Source: Morococcus cerebrosus (GTDB taxonomy: Bacteria > Pseudomonadota > Gammaproteobacteria > Burkholderiales > Neisseriaceae). From it: 64,000 bases of DNA. Positions within the stretch are counted from its first letter, which is position 1. Every line of letters starts with the position of its first letter. The notes beneath the pieces are model-generated. The model saw only the letters and a program-made list of their open reading frames with translations. It ran no database searches and had not been told where the DNA came from. The translations under genes were made by a program, and so were the position numbers. The DNA is taken from positions 2,108,001 through 2,172,000 of the forward strand of contig NZ_CP094242.1 in assembly GCF_022749515.1 (NCBI RefSeq). Reading direction: 5' to 3'. This document shows, piece after piece, positions 35,100 to 43,774 of the stretch.

Positions 35100-36143
35100 A
35101 TGGACATTTCCGATTTCGATTTCACCCTGCCCGACCGATTAATTGCCCAGCATCCGCCCGAAGTGCGCGGCAGCAGCCGTCTTTTGGTCGCACTGCCCGA
35201 TATGCCGCTGCAAGACCGCGTGTTCGGCGATTTGCCTGATTATATTGAGGCGGGCGACGTTTTGGTGTTCAACAACACCAAAGTCATGAAAGCGCGGCTG
35301 TTCGGGCAAAAAGAGAGCGGCGGAAAAATCGAGGCCTTAATAGAGCGCGTTTTGGACAACCACACCGCGCTGGCGCACATCCGCTCGTCCAAATCGCCCA
35401 AACCCGGCACGAAGCTGATTTTTGAAGGCGATATTTGTGCCGTCATGGTGGAGCGTGCGGACGAACTGTTTTGCCTGCGCTTTGAAGGCGAACAAACCGT
35501 TTACGAACTTCTGGAGCAAAACGGCCATTTGCCGCTGCCGCCTTATATCGAACGCGCTGCCGGCGCGGATGACGACACACGCTATCAAACCGTCTATGCC
35601 AAACATCAGGGCGCGGTCGCTGCGCCGACGGCAGGTTTGCATTTTACAGACGAGCTTTTAGGTCGTCTGAAAGCCAAAGGCGTGGAAACAGCGGAAGTCA
35701 CCCTGCACGTCGGCGCGGGAACGTTCCAGCCCGTGCGCGTGGACAAAATCGAAGAACACAAAATGCACAGCGAATGGTTTGACGTACCGCCCGAAACCGT
35801 CGCCGCCATCGAAGCCGCCCATGCGCGCGGAAACAAAGTTTGGGCAGTCGGCACCACTTCCATGCGCGCCCTCGAATCCGCCGCGCGCGAGACAGGTCGT
35901 CTGAAAGCGGGACAGGGCGACACCGATATTTTTATCACGCCGGGCTACCGCTTCCGCGTCATCGACCGCCTGATTACCAATTTCCACCTGCCCAAATCCA
36001 CGCTTCTGATGCTCGTCAGCGCGTTTTCGAGCATGGAACACATCCGTTCGGTATACCGCCATGCGGTCGAACATGAATACCGGTTTTTCAGCTACGGGGA
36101 CGCGATGGTTTTGGGGCGGAGAGAAATGGACATCGAGGATTAA
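35100..36143 (+). CDS. queA: S-adenosylmethionine:tRNA ribosyltransferase-isomerase
   Basis: A 347-residue enzyme that transfers and isomerises the ribosyl moiety of SAM onto preQ1 in tRNA, giving epoxyqueuosine. Signatures are [56 protein letters not shown] and [13 protein letters not shown]. The DUS is embedded twice in frame, read as GRLKAKG and GRLKAGQ. It is divergent from mrp. Confidence 0.96.
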   Translation: MDISDFDFTLPDRLIAQHPPEVRGSSRLLVALPDMPLQDRVFGDLPDYIEAGDVLVFNNTKVMKARLFGQKESGGKIEALIERVLDNHTALAHIRSSKSPKPGTKLIFEGDICAVMVERADELFCLRFEGEQTVYELLEQNGHLPLPPYIERAAGADDDTRYQTVYAKHQGAVAAPTAGLHFTDELLGRLKAKGVETAEVTLHVGAGTFQPVRVDKIEEHKMHSEWFDVPPETVAAIEAAHARGNKVWAVGTTSMRALESAARETGRLKAGQGDTDIFITPGYRFRVIDRLITNFHLPKSTLLMLVSAFSSMEHIRSVYRHAVEHEYRFFSYGDAMVLGRREMDIED

Positions 36144-36239
36144 AAGATACTGCTCCTCCTGCCGCCCTTCCCGCCCTGGAAATTTGCTTTTGAATCCGGC
36201 AACGGTTTTTAAACGCTTATTTCGTAAAATTTCCTATGG

Positions 36240-36259
36240 ATTCCCGCCCGCGCGGGAAT
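36240..36259. repeat. dRS3 repeat
   Basis: ATTCCC-GCCCGCGC-GGGAAT is an exact match to the 20-base neisserial dRS3 format (ATTCCC-N8-GGGAAT). It lies about 100 bases behind queA. Confidence 0.85.
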
Positions 36260-36341
36260 AACGGCAGGAACCTTATTATTTCGGTTCGCCATCAGTCTCC
36301 CGGTTCAATATGAAACCGGCTTTAATGCATGAAGTCGAACT

Positions 36342-36569
36342 TCAATTATTTGCATCTTCCTTTTCTTGATTGGTTTTCCTGAAAATTCGTCTAACAAAAA
36401 CATAGGGAAGAAATATTGAAAGAAAATTCAAAGTCCCCTGAATAAAATTCAAATTCCAACTGTATTTATTGATATAGCCGAGAAGGAACATATCGGATAA
36501 AAAATATAGAAATTGATAACAAGCTATGACCAATATGACGAAAAATATAAACTGCTTCCAGTTTTTCAT
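36342..36569 (-). CDS. Small membrane protein, unknown function
   Basis: 75 residues from the ATG at 36569, with GTGAGG about eight bases upstream; a longer reading to 36638 is open but has no ribosome site. Two hydrophobic segments (FIFFVILVIACYQFLYFL and TLNFLSIFLPYVFV) and a basic tail with acidic end (RRIFRKTNQEKEDANN) suggest a two-pass inner-membrane protein. It is AT-rich compared with its neighbours, which suggests acquisition or weak selection. I know no family for it. Confidence 0.5.
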   Translation of the reverse strand: MKNWKQFIFFVILVIACYQFLYFLSDMFLLGYINKYSWNLNFIQGTLNFLSIFLPYVFVRRIFRKTNQEKEDANN

Positions 36570-36811
36570 AGAATACCTCACACCATTTCCAAAAGTTCCG
36601 ACGCTGCCAACGATAAATCCCTTCCCTTGCTGCTTCATGCTTTTCCTGATTGAAGCCCGTCAGTAGGTTTTTCAATAACAAATATTCATTATTGCCGATG
36701 CATTCTAAAGCTTTTTCAGACTCATCCGTACTTATTCCCCATCAAATACCCTTTACATTCAGCCGCAGCTTGATGTCGTCTGAAAACGGGGTTACGTTGA
36801 GGTTGATGATG

Positions 36812-36845
36812 GAAGGTCGTCTGAAAACTTTTCAGACGACCTTTT
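36812..36845 (-). terminator. Inverted DUS pair after the Fet-like ATPase gene
   Basis: GAAGGTCGTCTGAAAA faces TTTTCAGACGACCTTTT with almost no loop, 14 bases past the ATPase stop. It ends the importer operon. Confidence 0.75.
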
Positions 36846-36858
36846 CCACATCCTCATC

Positions 36859-37617
36859 TCAAACGTGATGGATAACCAGCTTCTTGCCCTGATAGTCCAA
36901 TACGTCCACATCTATATCAAACAAATCTTTAATATTTTCAGCGGTAAAGATGTCGTTCGGCGCGCCGGTCATGGCGACTTGCCCGTTTTTCATGGCGACG
37001 ACGTGGTCGGCGTAGGCGGCGGCTTGGTTGATGTCATGCAGGACGACGACGGTAGTGCGCTTGTGTTCGCGGGTCAGCCGTTGGAGCAGCTGCATGAGGG
37101 CGCGGGCGTGGTACATGTCGAGGTTGTTGAGCGGTTCGTCCAAGAGGACGTAATCGGTGCTTTGGCAGAAGACCATGGCAATCATGGCGCGTTGGCGTTG
37201 TCCGCCGGAGAGTTCGGTCAGGTAGCGGTTGGCGAAGCTGTCCAGTTTGAACTCGGAAAGTGCGTTTTCGACGATGGCGAGGTCTTCGGGGGTCGGCCTG
37301 CCTTGGTGGTAGGGATAACGCCCGAACATGAGCAGGTCGCGTACGGTGATGCGGCTCATGACGCTGTTTTCTTGGGTTAGGATGGAGAGCGTTTTTGCCA
37401 GCTCGGCGGTGGGCGTGGTCGAAACATCTTTGCCGGCGTAGCTGATGCTGCCCTGTTCCAGCGGGCGGAGGCGTGCCATGAAGGAGAGGAGCGTGGATTT
37501 GCCTGCGCCGTTGGGACCGATGAGCGCGGTGATGCCGCCTTCGGGGATGTCTAGGCTGACGTTGTTGAGGATGGGGTTGCCGCCGATGTGGAAGCTGACG
37601 TTGCGGATGGTAATCAT
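36859..37617 (-). CDS. Iron-siderophore ABC transporter ATP-binding protein (FetE-like)
   Basis: 252 residues, FecE/FepC type. Walker A is GPNGAGKSTLL (about residue 33), the signature is LSGGQRQRAMIA, Walker B is YVLLDEPLNNLD, and the switch His is in VVLHDINQAAAYA. I chose ATG 37617 (MITIRNVSFHIGG). It is the last gene of the cluster whose permeases are at 40398-42360. This matches the neisserial Fet importer, but two unrelated genes lie between ATPase and permeases. Confidence 0.9.
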   Translation of the reverse strand: MITIRNVSFHIGGNPILNNVSLDIPEGGITALIGPNGAGKSTLLSFMARLRPLEQGSISYAGKDVSTTPTAELAKTLSILTQENSVMSRITVRDLLMFGRYPYHQGRPTPEDLAIVENALSEFKLDSFANRYLTELSGGQRQRAMIAMVFCQSTDYVLLDEPLNNLDMYHARALMQLLQRLTREHKRTTVVVLHDINQAAAYADHVVAMKNGQVAMTGAPNDIFTAENIKDLFDIDVDVLDYQGKKLVIHHV

Positions 37618-37640
37618 GATGGGTGTGATGTGTGGATTTG

Positions 37641-37680
37641 TTTTCAGACGACCTCCGAACATGAGAGGTCGTCTGAAAAG
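37641..37680. other. Outward-facing DUS pair between FmdE-like and ATPase genes
   Basis: TTTTCAGACGACCT and AGGTCGTCTGAAAA are separated by 12 bases. The stem can form but lacks a T run on the transcribed side, so it may not stop the operon transcript. Confidence 0.5.
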
Positions 37681-37688
37681 GATGGGCT

Positions 37689-38312
37689 TCAGATTTCGCG
37701 AACGATGACGAATTGGGGATTGTCTGCCAAATCAATCAAGAAGGCTTTGACACGCGCCTGCCAGAGTTCGCCAAAGCGTTTGAGTTCTTCTGCGGTGGCG
37801 ATACCGCTGACGGCTTTGGGCATGATGTCGCGCATTTCGGGGGCGAAGGGCTGCATGGCGGCGTTGAGGCTGACGGCGACGGTTTTGCCGTTGTCTTTGC
37901 GGCGCAGGGTCAGCGTGCCTTCGATGTCGGCATCGAAACTCAACAGGTTGCGGCGGGCGAAGCGTCCTTGCGGGCCGACGCCGCCGAAGCCGGTTTCGGG
38001 AGCGGCGCCGGTTAAGAGTTGGACGACGGATGCGGTAACGCCGACCGTGCCTTCGTCGCGCGCGCCCTGCATGGCGGCTTCGATTCCGCCGCGCTGCGGC
38101 AGATCGCTGCCGTAAAGTGCTTTCAAGCCTTTAAGCGTCATGAGGTACGCGCCTGCGACGGTGGGGCAGGAGTGTCCGCACAGGCGGACGGCATCAGCGT
38201 AGCGATACTGCATGATGCCCTCCTCTGCCGCGCCGAGAAATTCGGCGAGCGCGTCTTGGACGGTCAGCGTCGGGGCTTGCTCGAAAAATTCGGGAAAGTG
38301 TTCTTGAGTCAT
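37689..38312 (-). CDS. FmdE-domain protein, unknown function
   Basis: 207 residues. The N-terminal half matches the FmdE (formylmethanofuran dehydrogenase subunit E) domain: DALAEFLGAAEEGIMQYRYADAVRLCGHSCPTVAGAYLMTLKGLKALYG, with the metal-binding CGHSCP around residues 45-50. The classic C-terminal zinc ribbon is absent. The start at 38312 has AAGGA upstream. Neisseria has no methanofuran metabolism, so the substrate must differ. It stands between iron-importer genes, which suggests a role in metal or thiol chemistry, but that is inference. Confidence 0.75.
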   Translation of the reverse strand: MTQEHFPEFFEQAPTLTVQDALAEFLGAAEEGIMQYRYADAVRLCGHSCPTVAGAYLMTLKGLKALYGSDLPQRGGIEAAMQGARDEGTVGVTASVVQLLTGAAPETGFGGVGPQGRFARRNLLSFDADIEGTLTLRRKDNGKTVAVSLNAAMQPFAPEMRDIMPKAVSGIATAEELKRFGELWQARVKAFLIDLADNPQFVIVREI

Positions 38313-38330
38313 ACGGTATCCTTTTGCTTT

Positions 38331-38366
38331 AAAGAGGTCGTCTGAATCTGTTTTCAGACGACCTTT
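38331..38366 (-). terminator. Inverted DUS pair between acyltransferase and FmdE-like genes
   Basis: AGAGGTCGTCTGAATC faces GTTTTCAGACGACCTTT, four bases past the acyltransferase stop. Confidence 0.6.
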
Positions 38367-38370
38367 GTGC

Positions 38371-40236
38371 TTATTTCAACAGGGTGCGTTTATCGTTGAT
38401 AAACATTTCGGCAATTTTACTTGAACCGAACGGGTTGAGGTGGTTGGTATCGAAATACACCGGCAGCCCGTCTATGAGTTTGTCCGCGGGGATGTACTGC
38501 ATAAAGTCAACCCACTGCACGCCGCGGTGCTGCTTCACGATTTTTTCGACTTCGTCTTCCGACTTGGCGGAATCGAGGACCTCTTCTTTTTTATCCTCTG
38601 AAACATAATTGATGTCGATGCCGAGCTTTTGTCTCAGATAATAACGCCGCAACGGCAACTGCCCGTCCATAGGCGTATCGGCCAAAACGTACACTTTTTT
38701 TCCCGCCTTCACCAAATCCTCCAGCATTGTGTTGAACCGTTCCAAAAATTCCGGTTTGGCGGTATGGAGGAACCAGCGTTGCGAAATGATGATGACAGGA
38801 TAGTCTTTGGTTTTTTGTTCGATAAACCTGTTATACGGATTGCAGCGGTCAGCGCGGCGGTCGCTGTCGGGCAGGACGAATCCGAACGCGGTGGCGCAGC
38901 TGTTGGACGTGATAACGTCTGCCGACCAGCCTTCTTTTTTGCCGACGATGTCGAGGAACGGGCTCAAATGGGCGGCATGCGAGTCGCCGATGACCAAAAC
39001 TTCAGGTTTTTGGTTTGCCGCGCCGACGGCGCAGTCGGTTTTGGTCAGCGTGTCCGCGCAAATTTTGCTTTCATCAGCCTTGTACAAACTGCTTTCAAAC
39101 GCGGCGGGTTTGGCGGTCATCAGGTAGGTTGCTGCAGGAATCAGCAGCGCGAAATAAGCCGCCATGCTCCATTTGAATTTCGCCGTCGTAAAATTCTTCG
39201 CCTTCCGCGCCGGTGTTTCCACAAAATAATAAGACAACACCGACAACAGCAGCATGATGATGACAGCCAATGCCGATGCGGCAAGCGGCAGCTGGGCGTC
39301 CATATAAATGTAGCGCATGAGCGCCAACACCACCCAGTGCCACAAATACAGCGAATACGAAATCAGGCCGATAAACACTACGGGCTTGAGGCTCAACAGT
39401 TTGGACGTATTGAAACCTTCCTGCATCTGCAATGATTTGCCCGAATAAATCAAACCGCCGACCGCTAGACAGCAAAGCAGCCGTTCGATGTTTCCCGCGC
39501 CGGGCAGGACGCCGTAGGGCAACACCAGAGTGGCGGCGATGACCGCCATCATCAGCCATCCGAATAGCGGCGTACTGGCTTTATCGTTTTGTTCGGCAGG
39601 CGGAATGAAGGCAAAAAGCGAACCGACAAGCAGCTCATAAGCGCGCACATGCGGCAGGAAATACGCCTCCATGCCCAAAGTCGGCAACAGCGCGGAAAAC
39701 AGGCTGATGACAATCAGCAAAAGGATAAACGTCCGCACATTGCGCCGTTTGCTGAGACGGAAAAACAAAATCAGCAACGCGGGGAAAATAAAGTAAAACT
39801 GTTCTTCCAACGACAGAGACCAAATGTGCTGCAACGGCTTTTCCGTCGCATCCGCATCAAAATAGCCGCCGCGGCGGGCAAAGAACAGGTTGGCGGCAAA
39901 CAGCAAGGCATAGACGGCGGATTTGACGTATTGGCGCAAATCGAAAGACAAAAAGAAAATGGCGGCAACGACCGTCGTGCAAAGCAATACACAGGCAAAG
40001 ACAGGCAAGATGCGTTTGGCGCGGCGTTTGTAAAACTCAAGAAACGAAAAACTGCCGTCGCGAATCTCGCGGCTGATAATGGTCGTGATCAAATATCCCG
40101 ACAACACGAAAAACATATCCACACCCAAAAAACCACCCGGCAGCCATTGGGGATCGATATGAAATACGATGACGGATAAAACGGCCAATGCCCGTATCCC
40201 GTCCAAATCAGGACGGTATTTCAACACTTTACTCAT
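38371..40236 (-). CDS. Acyltransferase-3/SGNH O-acetyltransferase (OafA/PglI-like)
   Basis: 621 residues. Residues 1-350 form the ten-segment acyltransferase-3 membrane domain, with YRPDLDGIRALAVLSVIVFHI (the R/H motif), GGFLGVDMFFVLSGYLIT and WSLSLEEQFYFIFP. The C-terminal 220 residues are a periplasmic SGNH domain: VLVIGDSHAAHLSPFL holds the nucleophile Ser and DTNHLNPFG the catalytic Asp/His. The layout and length match neisserial PglI, which acetylates the pilin-linked glycan, but LPS or peptidoglycan substrates are possible. Its place inside an iron-importer cluster is unusual. Confidence 0.85.
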   Translation of the reverse strand: MSKVLKYRPDLDGIRALAVLSVIVFHIDPQWLPGGFLGVDMFFVLSGYLITTIISREIRDGSFSFLEFYKRRAKRILPVFACVLLCTTVVAAIFFLSFDLRQYVKSAVYALLFAANLFFARRGGYFDADATEKPLQHIWSLSLEEQFYFIFPALLILFFRLSKRRNVRTFILLLIVISLFSALLPTLGMEAYFLPHVRAYELLVGSLFAFIPPAEQNDKASTPLFGWLMMAVIAATLVLPYGVLPGAGNIERLLCCLAVGGLIYSGKSLQMQEGFNTSKLLSLKPVVFIGLISYSLYLWHWVVLALMRYIYMDAQLPLAASALAVIIMLLLSVLSYYFVETPARKAKNFTTAKFKWSMAAYFALLIPAATYLMTAKPAAFESSLYKADESKICADTLTKTDCAVGAANQKPEVLVIGDSHAAHLSPFLDIVGKKEGWSADVITSNSCATAFGFVLPDSDRRADRCNPYNRFIEQKTKDYPVIIISQRWFLHTAKPEFLERFNTMLEDLVKAGKKVYVLADTPMDGQLPLRRYYLRQKLGIDINYVSEDKKEEVLDSAKSEDEVEKIVKQHRGVQWVDFMQYIPADKLIDGLPVYFDTNHLNPFGSSKIAEMFINDKRTLLK

Positions 40237-40397
40237 AACTCATACCTGATAGTAATCTCAGTGATGTTTACTATGAGTATAAACTCAATATTTAGTTTCA
40301 CGCCCCCTATTAAATTTAAAGGGTGTACAAAATCAAAATACAGTCTGGAAATGATGAATTACCGCCTGAATTCAGGCTGGAAAAGTTTTCAGACGAC

Positions 40398-41396
40398 CTA
40401 CCGCTTGCGTTTCAGCACCAAATATAAAAACACCAGCCCGCCCGCAAATTCAACCACTACGCTCAACACCGCCTTCATGCCGAGCAGGTGTTCGAACACG
40501 GTTTGCCCGCCGACCAGCAGGATGCCGCCGACGCACACCGTCATCGGCAGCCGCACGCTATGGCGCACGCTCGGGGCAAAATGGTTGGCAAGCGCGGCAG
40601 CCAGCAGGCCGAAGAAGCTGACCGGCCCGACCACCGCCGTCGCCGTCGCCACGAGCGCGGCAATCCAAAGCAACAGCCACAAAGTATTGCGCGTGTAGTT
40701 TATGCCCAAATTAATCGTTTGGTCGCGTCCCAAAAGATGGACGTCCAGACGGTGCCGCTCGCGCCAAACCACCACCGCACTCGCCAGCAGAATCAGCGCG
40801 CCCACGCCCAAAAGCTCGCTGTGGACCGTATTGAAGTTCGCAAACATATTCGCCTGCGCCGCCGTAAATTCCTCCGGATCAATCATGCGCGTCAGCAGCG
40901 AAGAGAGGCTGCGGAACAAAATCCCGAAAATCACGCCGATTAAAATCATGCGCGACAAATCGCGTCCGCCCTGTCGGATGAGCGTGTAAAACAAAAGCAG
41001 CGAGCCGCCCATCATCATCACCAGCTCAAAGCCGAACTTGCCCGTCAGCGGCAGCGACGTATAGCCCACCCCGCCCAAAGCAAACAGCAAAAGCGTTTGC
41101 AAAAACACATACAGCGAGTCGAAGCCCAAAATCGAAGGTGTAAGGATCGGGTTGTTCGTCAACGTTTGGAAAAGCTGGGTCGAAACCCCGACCGCATACG
41201 CCACCAGCAGCAAAGCCGCCAGCTTGGTCAGCCGCAGTTGCAACACAAAATCCCAATCGCCTTGGATGTTCAAAGTCAGGAACAAGGTGCAACAAGCGAG
41301 CAGCAAGACAAACGCCGCCCACAGCGGACGGGAAGAACCCTGCATAAACGCAACCTTGTTCGGGCGAAGCGCGCTACGCTTGTTTTCAGACGACAT
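40398..41396 (-). CDS. Iron-siderophore ABC transporter permease (FetD-like)
   Basis: 332 residues, FecCD family, about nine to ten membrane segments. GRDQTINLGINYTRNTLWLLLWIAALVATATAVVGPVSFFGLLAAALANHFAP is the conserved late region that meets the ATPase. It overlaps the preceding permease by 11 bases. Its ATG is formed by a DUS-like ATGTCGTCTGAAAAC, with GAGGAAG seven bases upstream. It should pair with the 41386 permease to form the channel. Confidence 0.9.
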   Translation of the reverse strand: MSSENKRSALRPNKVAFMQGSSRPLWAAFVLLLACCTLFLTLNIQGDWDFVLQLRLTKLAALLLVAYAVGVSTQLFQTLTNNPILTPSILGFDSLYVFLQTLLLFALGGVGYTSLPLTGKFGFELVMMMGGSLLLFYTLIRQGGRDLSRMILIGVIFGILFRSLSSLLTRMIDPEEFTAAQANMFANFNTVHSELLGVGALILLASAVVVWRERHRLDVHLLGRDQTINLGINYTRNTLWLLLWIAALVATATAVVGPVSFFGLLAAALANHFAPSVRHSVRLPMTVCVGGILLVGGQTVFEHLLGMKAVLSVVVEFAGGLVFLYLVLKRKR

Positions 41397-42360
41397 GGGC
41401 AGGCTTCCTCAACAAAATCCACAAGAACAACACCGTACCCAACACACCGAACACGGTTGAGACCGGAATCTCAAACGGGAACACAATCACGCGCCCCAAA
41501 ATATCGCACAAAAGCACCAGCGACGCGCCGAGCAAAGCCACCGCAGGCAGACTTTGGCGCAGCTTGTCGCCCATCAGGCGGCTGATGATGTTCGGCACGA
41601 CCAGCCCGATAAACGGAATATTGCCGACCGTTACCAACACCAGCGACGTAATCAATGCGACAATCACCAAACCTACCCACAACACCGCCGTCCGGTTCAG
41701 ACCCAGATTCACGCTCACCGTCTCGCCCAAGCCCAAAATCGTCAGTTGGTCGGCAATTAAATACGCCGCCAACGCCAAGCCGCCCGTCAGCCACAGCAAT
41801 TCGTAACGCCCCAACAGCACGCCCGAAAAATCGCCCTGCTGCCACACGCTCAACATCTGCATCATCTCAAACTCATACGCGATAAACGTCGCCACCGCCT
41901 CGATAACGCCGCCGAAAATAATCCCTACCAGCGGCACCATCAACTGCGCCGTCGGCGGCAAACGGCGTATCAGCATCATAAACACCAGCATCCCCGCCAA
42001 CGCCGCCGCAGCCGCCACCGACATTTTCGCCGTCAGCCCGGCAGCCGGAAACATCAGCGTCATCACCAACACACCCAACGCCGCGCTCTGACTTGCGCCC
42101 ACCATAGACGGCTCGACAAAACGGTTGCGCATCAAAATCTGCATAATCATCCCCGCCACCGCCATCGATGCCCCCGTCAGCACAATCGCAAACGTGCGCG
42201 GCAGGCGGCTGACCAGCATCAATTCCGTGCTGTCAGACAAAGTCCAGCGAAACACATCCGCCCAGCGGAAATCGCCGACGCCCACCGACAGGCTGACGAG
42301 AAACAGCACCGCCAGCACAAAGCAGTTGATTAAATTTAAAGATAAAGGTTTGACGGACAT
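41386..42360 (-). CDS. Iron-siderophore ABC transporter permease (FetC-like)
   Basis: 324 residues from MSVKPLSLNLINCFVL, FecCD family. LVSRLPRTFAIVLTGASMAVAGMIMQILMRNRFVEPSMVGASQSAALGVL is the family's TM2-TM3 signature, and GNIPFIGLVVPNIISRLMGDK is the coupling region. An alternative ATG at 42420 adds 20 residues of non-membrane sequence and does have AGAGG in front, so the true start is uncertain. It is the first gene of the cluster. The binding protein and receptor genes normally preceding it in Neisseria are missing here. Confidence 0.88.
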   Translation of the reverse strand: MSVKPLSLNLINCFVLAVLFLVSLSVGVGDFRWADVFRWTLSDSTELMLVSRLPRTFAIVLTGASMAVAGMIMQILMRNRFVEPSMVGASQSAALGVLVMTLMFPAAGLTAKMSVAAAAALAGMLVFMMLIRRLPPTAQLMVPLVGIIFGGVIEAVATFIAYEFEMMQMLSVWQQGDFSGVLLGRYELLWLTGGLALAAYLIADQLTILGLGETVSVNLGLNRTAVLWVGLVIVALITSLVLVTVGNIPFIGLVVPNIISRLMGDKLRQSLPAVALLGASLVLLCDILGRVIVFPFEIPVSTVFGVLGTVLFLWILLRKPAHVV

Positions 42361-42793
42361 AAGGAAAAAATGTGAAATATTTAAAACACGGCAACAGCCA
42401 TGTTCGGCAATGTAATGCATCTTCGCCCTCTTACAGCATGAGAGGACACTTTGAATTTCGGCGTCTTTTAAAACAATCTCATCCTAAATACCTCATCGCT
42501 TCAGGATATGGCAAAGGACAAAATTGCTGTTATGGCAATCAAGGTCGTCTGAAAATAAATCAGGCAACACCTTAATAAAATTCTGATACAAACCAAAAAT
42601 CGTGCTAACGATAACATTTACTACAAAAAGAGACAATATTTATTCGAATAATAACCATTCTTGATGAAAACAAAGTTTGCTGGCATAGAATCCCATTAAT
42701 AGGAATCTCCGTTTCCGCACAAATCTACTGTATCTTTCCAAATCCCATTTGCTATAAAATTCCCCGATACAACCTCTTTCAGACGACCTCATC
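42361..42793. other. Divergent intergenic region, importer operon and moeB-like gene
   Basis: 433 bases without a convincing ORF, AT-rich in the middle. It contains one DUS at 42542-42554, a Fur-box candidate, and at 42778-42790 a complementary DUS just before the moeB-like start. No remnant of a binding-protein or receptor gene was recognised. Confidence 0.5.
42645..42664 (-). promoter_or_regulatory. Fur-box candidate of the Fet-like operon
   Basis: AATAATAACCATT agrees with GATAATAATCATT at 11 of 13 positions. It is about 290 bases upstream of the first permease. Confidence 0.4.
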
Positions 42794-43561
42794 ATGAACG
42801 ACCACCAACTGCTCCGTTACAGCCGCCACATCCTTCTCGACGAAATCGGTATCGAAGGACAGGAAAAAATTCTTGCCGCCCGCGTCCTCGTCGTCGGCTG
42901 CGGCGGGCTGGGCGCGGCAGCACTGCCGTACCTTGCCGCATCAGGCGTTGGCAAACTCATCATCGCCGACCACGACACCATAGACGATACCAACCTCCAA
43001 CGCCAAACCACCTTCACCGAAGCCGACATCGGACAAGCCAAAGCGCAAGTGATGGCAGGTCGTCTGAAAGCCGTCAACAGCGCGTGCGACATTACCGCAC
43101 TGACCGAAAAGCTGGACGAAACACGCCTGACCGAGCTCATGCATACCGCCGACATCGTCCTCGACTGCACTGACAACTACCCCACCCGCCAAGCCATCAA
43201 CCGCGCCGCCGTCGCCACCCGTACCCCGCTGGTTTCCGGCGCTGCCGTGCGTTTTGAAGGACAAATCGCCGTGTACCGCACCGATTTGCCTGACAGCCCT
43301 TGCTACGCCTGCCTGTTTGACGGAGATACCGCCGACGACGGCGCCTGCGCCCTGTTCGGCGTATTTTCCCCGCTGGTCGGCATCATCGGCGCCACCCAAG
43401 CCGCAGAAGCCCTCAAACTCCTCACCGGCGTAGGCGAACCGGCACACGGCAAACTGAAAACTTACAACGCACTTACCGGCAAATGGCAAGAATTCCTCTT
43501 CACTCAAAATCCCGACTGTAATGTGTGTTCTAAAGCCAAATCAGACGAACCGTACAGATGA
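42794..43561 (+). CDS. MoeB/ThiF-family adenylyltransferase
   Basis: A 255-residue E1-like enzyme that adenylates the C-terminal glycine of a small sulfur-carrier protein (MoaD or ThiS). The nucleotide loop is VVGCGGLGAAALPYLAASGVGKL (about residue 33), DHDTIDDTNLQRQ and LDCTDNYPTR follow, and the catalytic-cysteine region is GACALFGVFSPLVGIIG. Zinc ligands are CYAC and CNVC. There is no rhodanese domain, so MoeB or ThiF type cannot be decided. A DUS in frame is read as AGRLKAV. Confidence 0.88.
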   Translation: MNDHQLLRYSRHILLDEIGIEGQEKILAARVLVVGCGGLGAAALPYLAASGVGKLIIADHDTIDDTNLQRQTTFTEADIGQAKAQVMAGRLKAVNSACDITALTEKLDETRLTELMHTADIVLDCTDNYPTRQAINRAAVATRTPLVSGAAVRFEGQIAVYRTDLPDSPCYACLFDGDTADDGACALFGVFSPLVGIIGATQAAEALKLLTGVGEPAHGKLKTYNALTGKWQEFLFTQNPDCNVCSKAKSDEPYR

Positions 43562-43727
43562 TTGCTTGAATACTTAACTTAGGTATTCCGGTCAGTTTAA
43601 ACAAACATTAAAAACATTATCAGCCGCCATTTCCTGCCGACTCATCATCACTGCCACACTGTAAAGGTTGAAAGGTCGTCTGAAATTATCCGAAATGTGC
43701 AAAGTCCAAACTATTAATTCTTTAATC

Positions 43728-43767
43728 ATAAAAAAAGGCAAACCCGATTGGGTTTGCCTTTTTTATT
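43728..43767. terminator. Terminator between moeB-like gene and petC
   Basis: AAAAAAGGCAAACCC, loop GATT, GGGTTTGCCTTTTTT: perfect stem with A and T runs. It can serve both convergent transcripts and is not DUS-based. Confidence 0.9.
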
Positions 43768-43774
43768 ACAAGAC

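Noticed and set aside
36466-36681. Minus-strand ORF overlapping the small membrane protein
   Set aside because: Overlaps the better-supported 36342-36569 frame and has no ribosome-binding site or recognisable domain.
36859-42360. New defence system hidden in the importer cluster
   Set aside because: No nuclease, NTPase effector, helicase, toxin or CBASS/TIR-like domain was seen; all genes fit transport, acetylation or metal chemistry.
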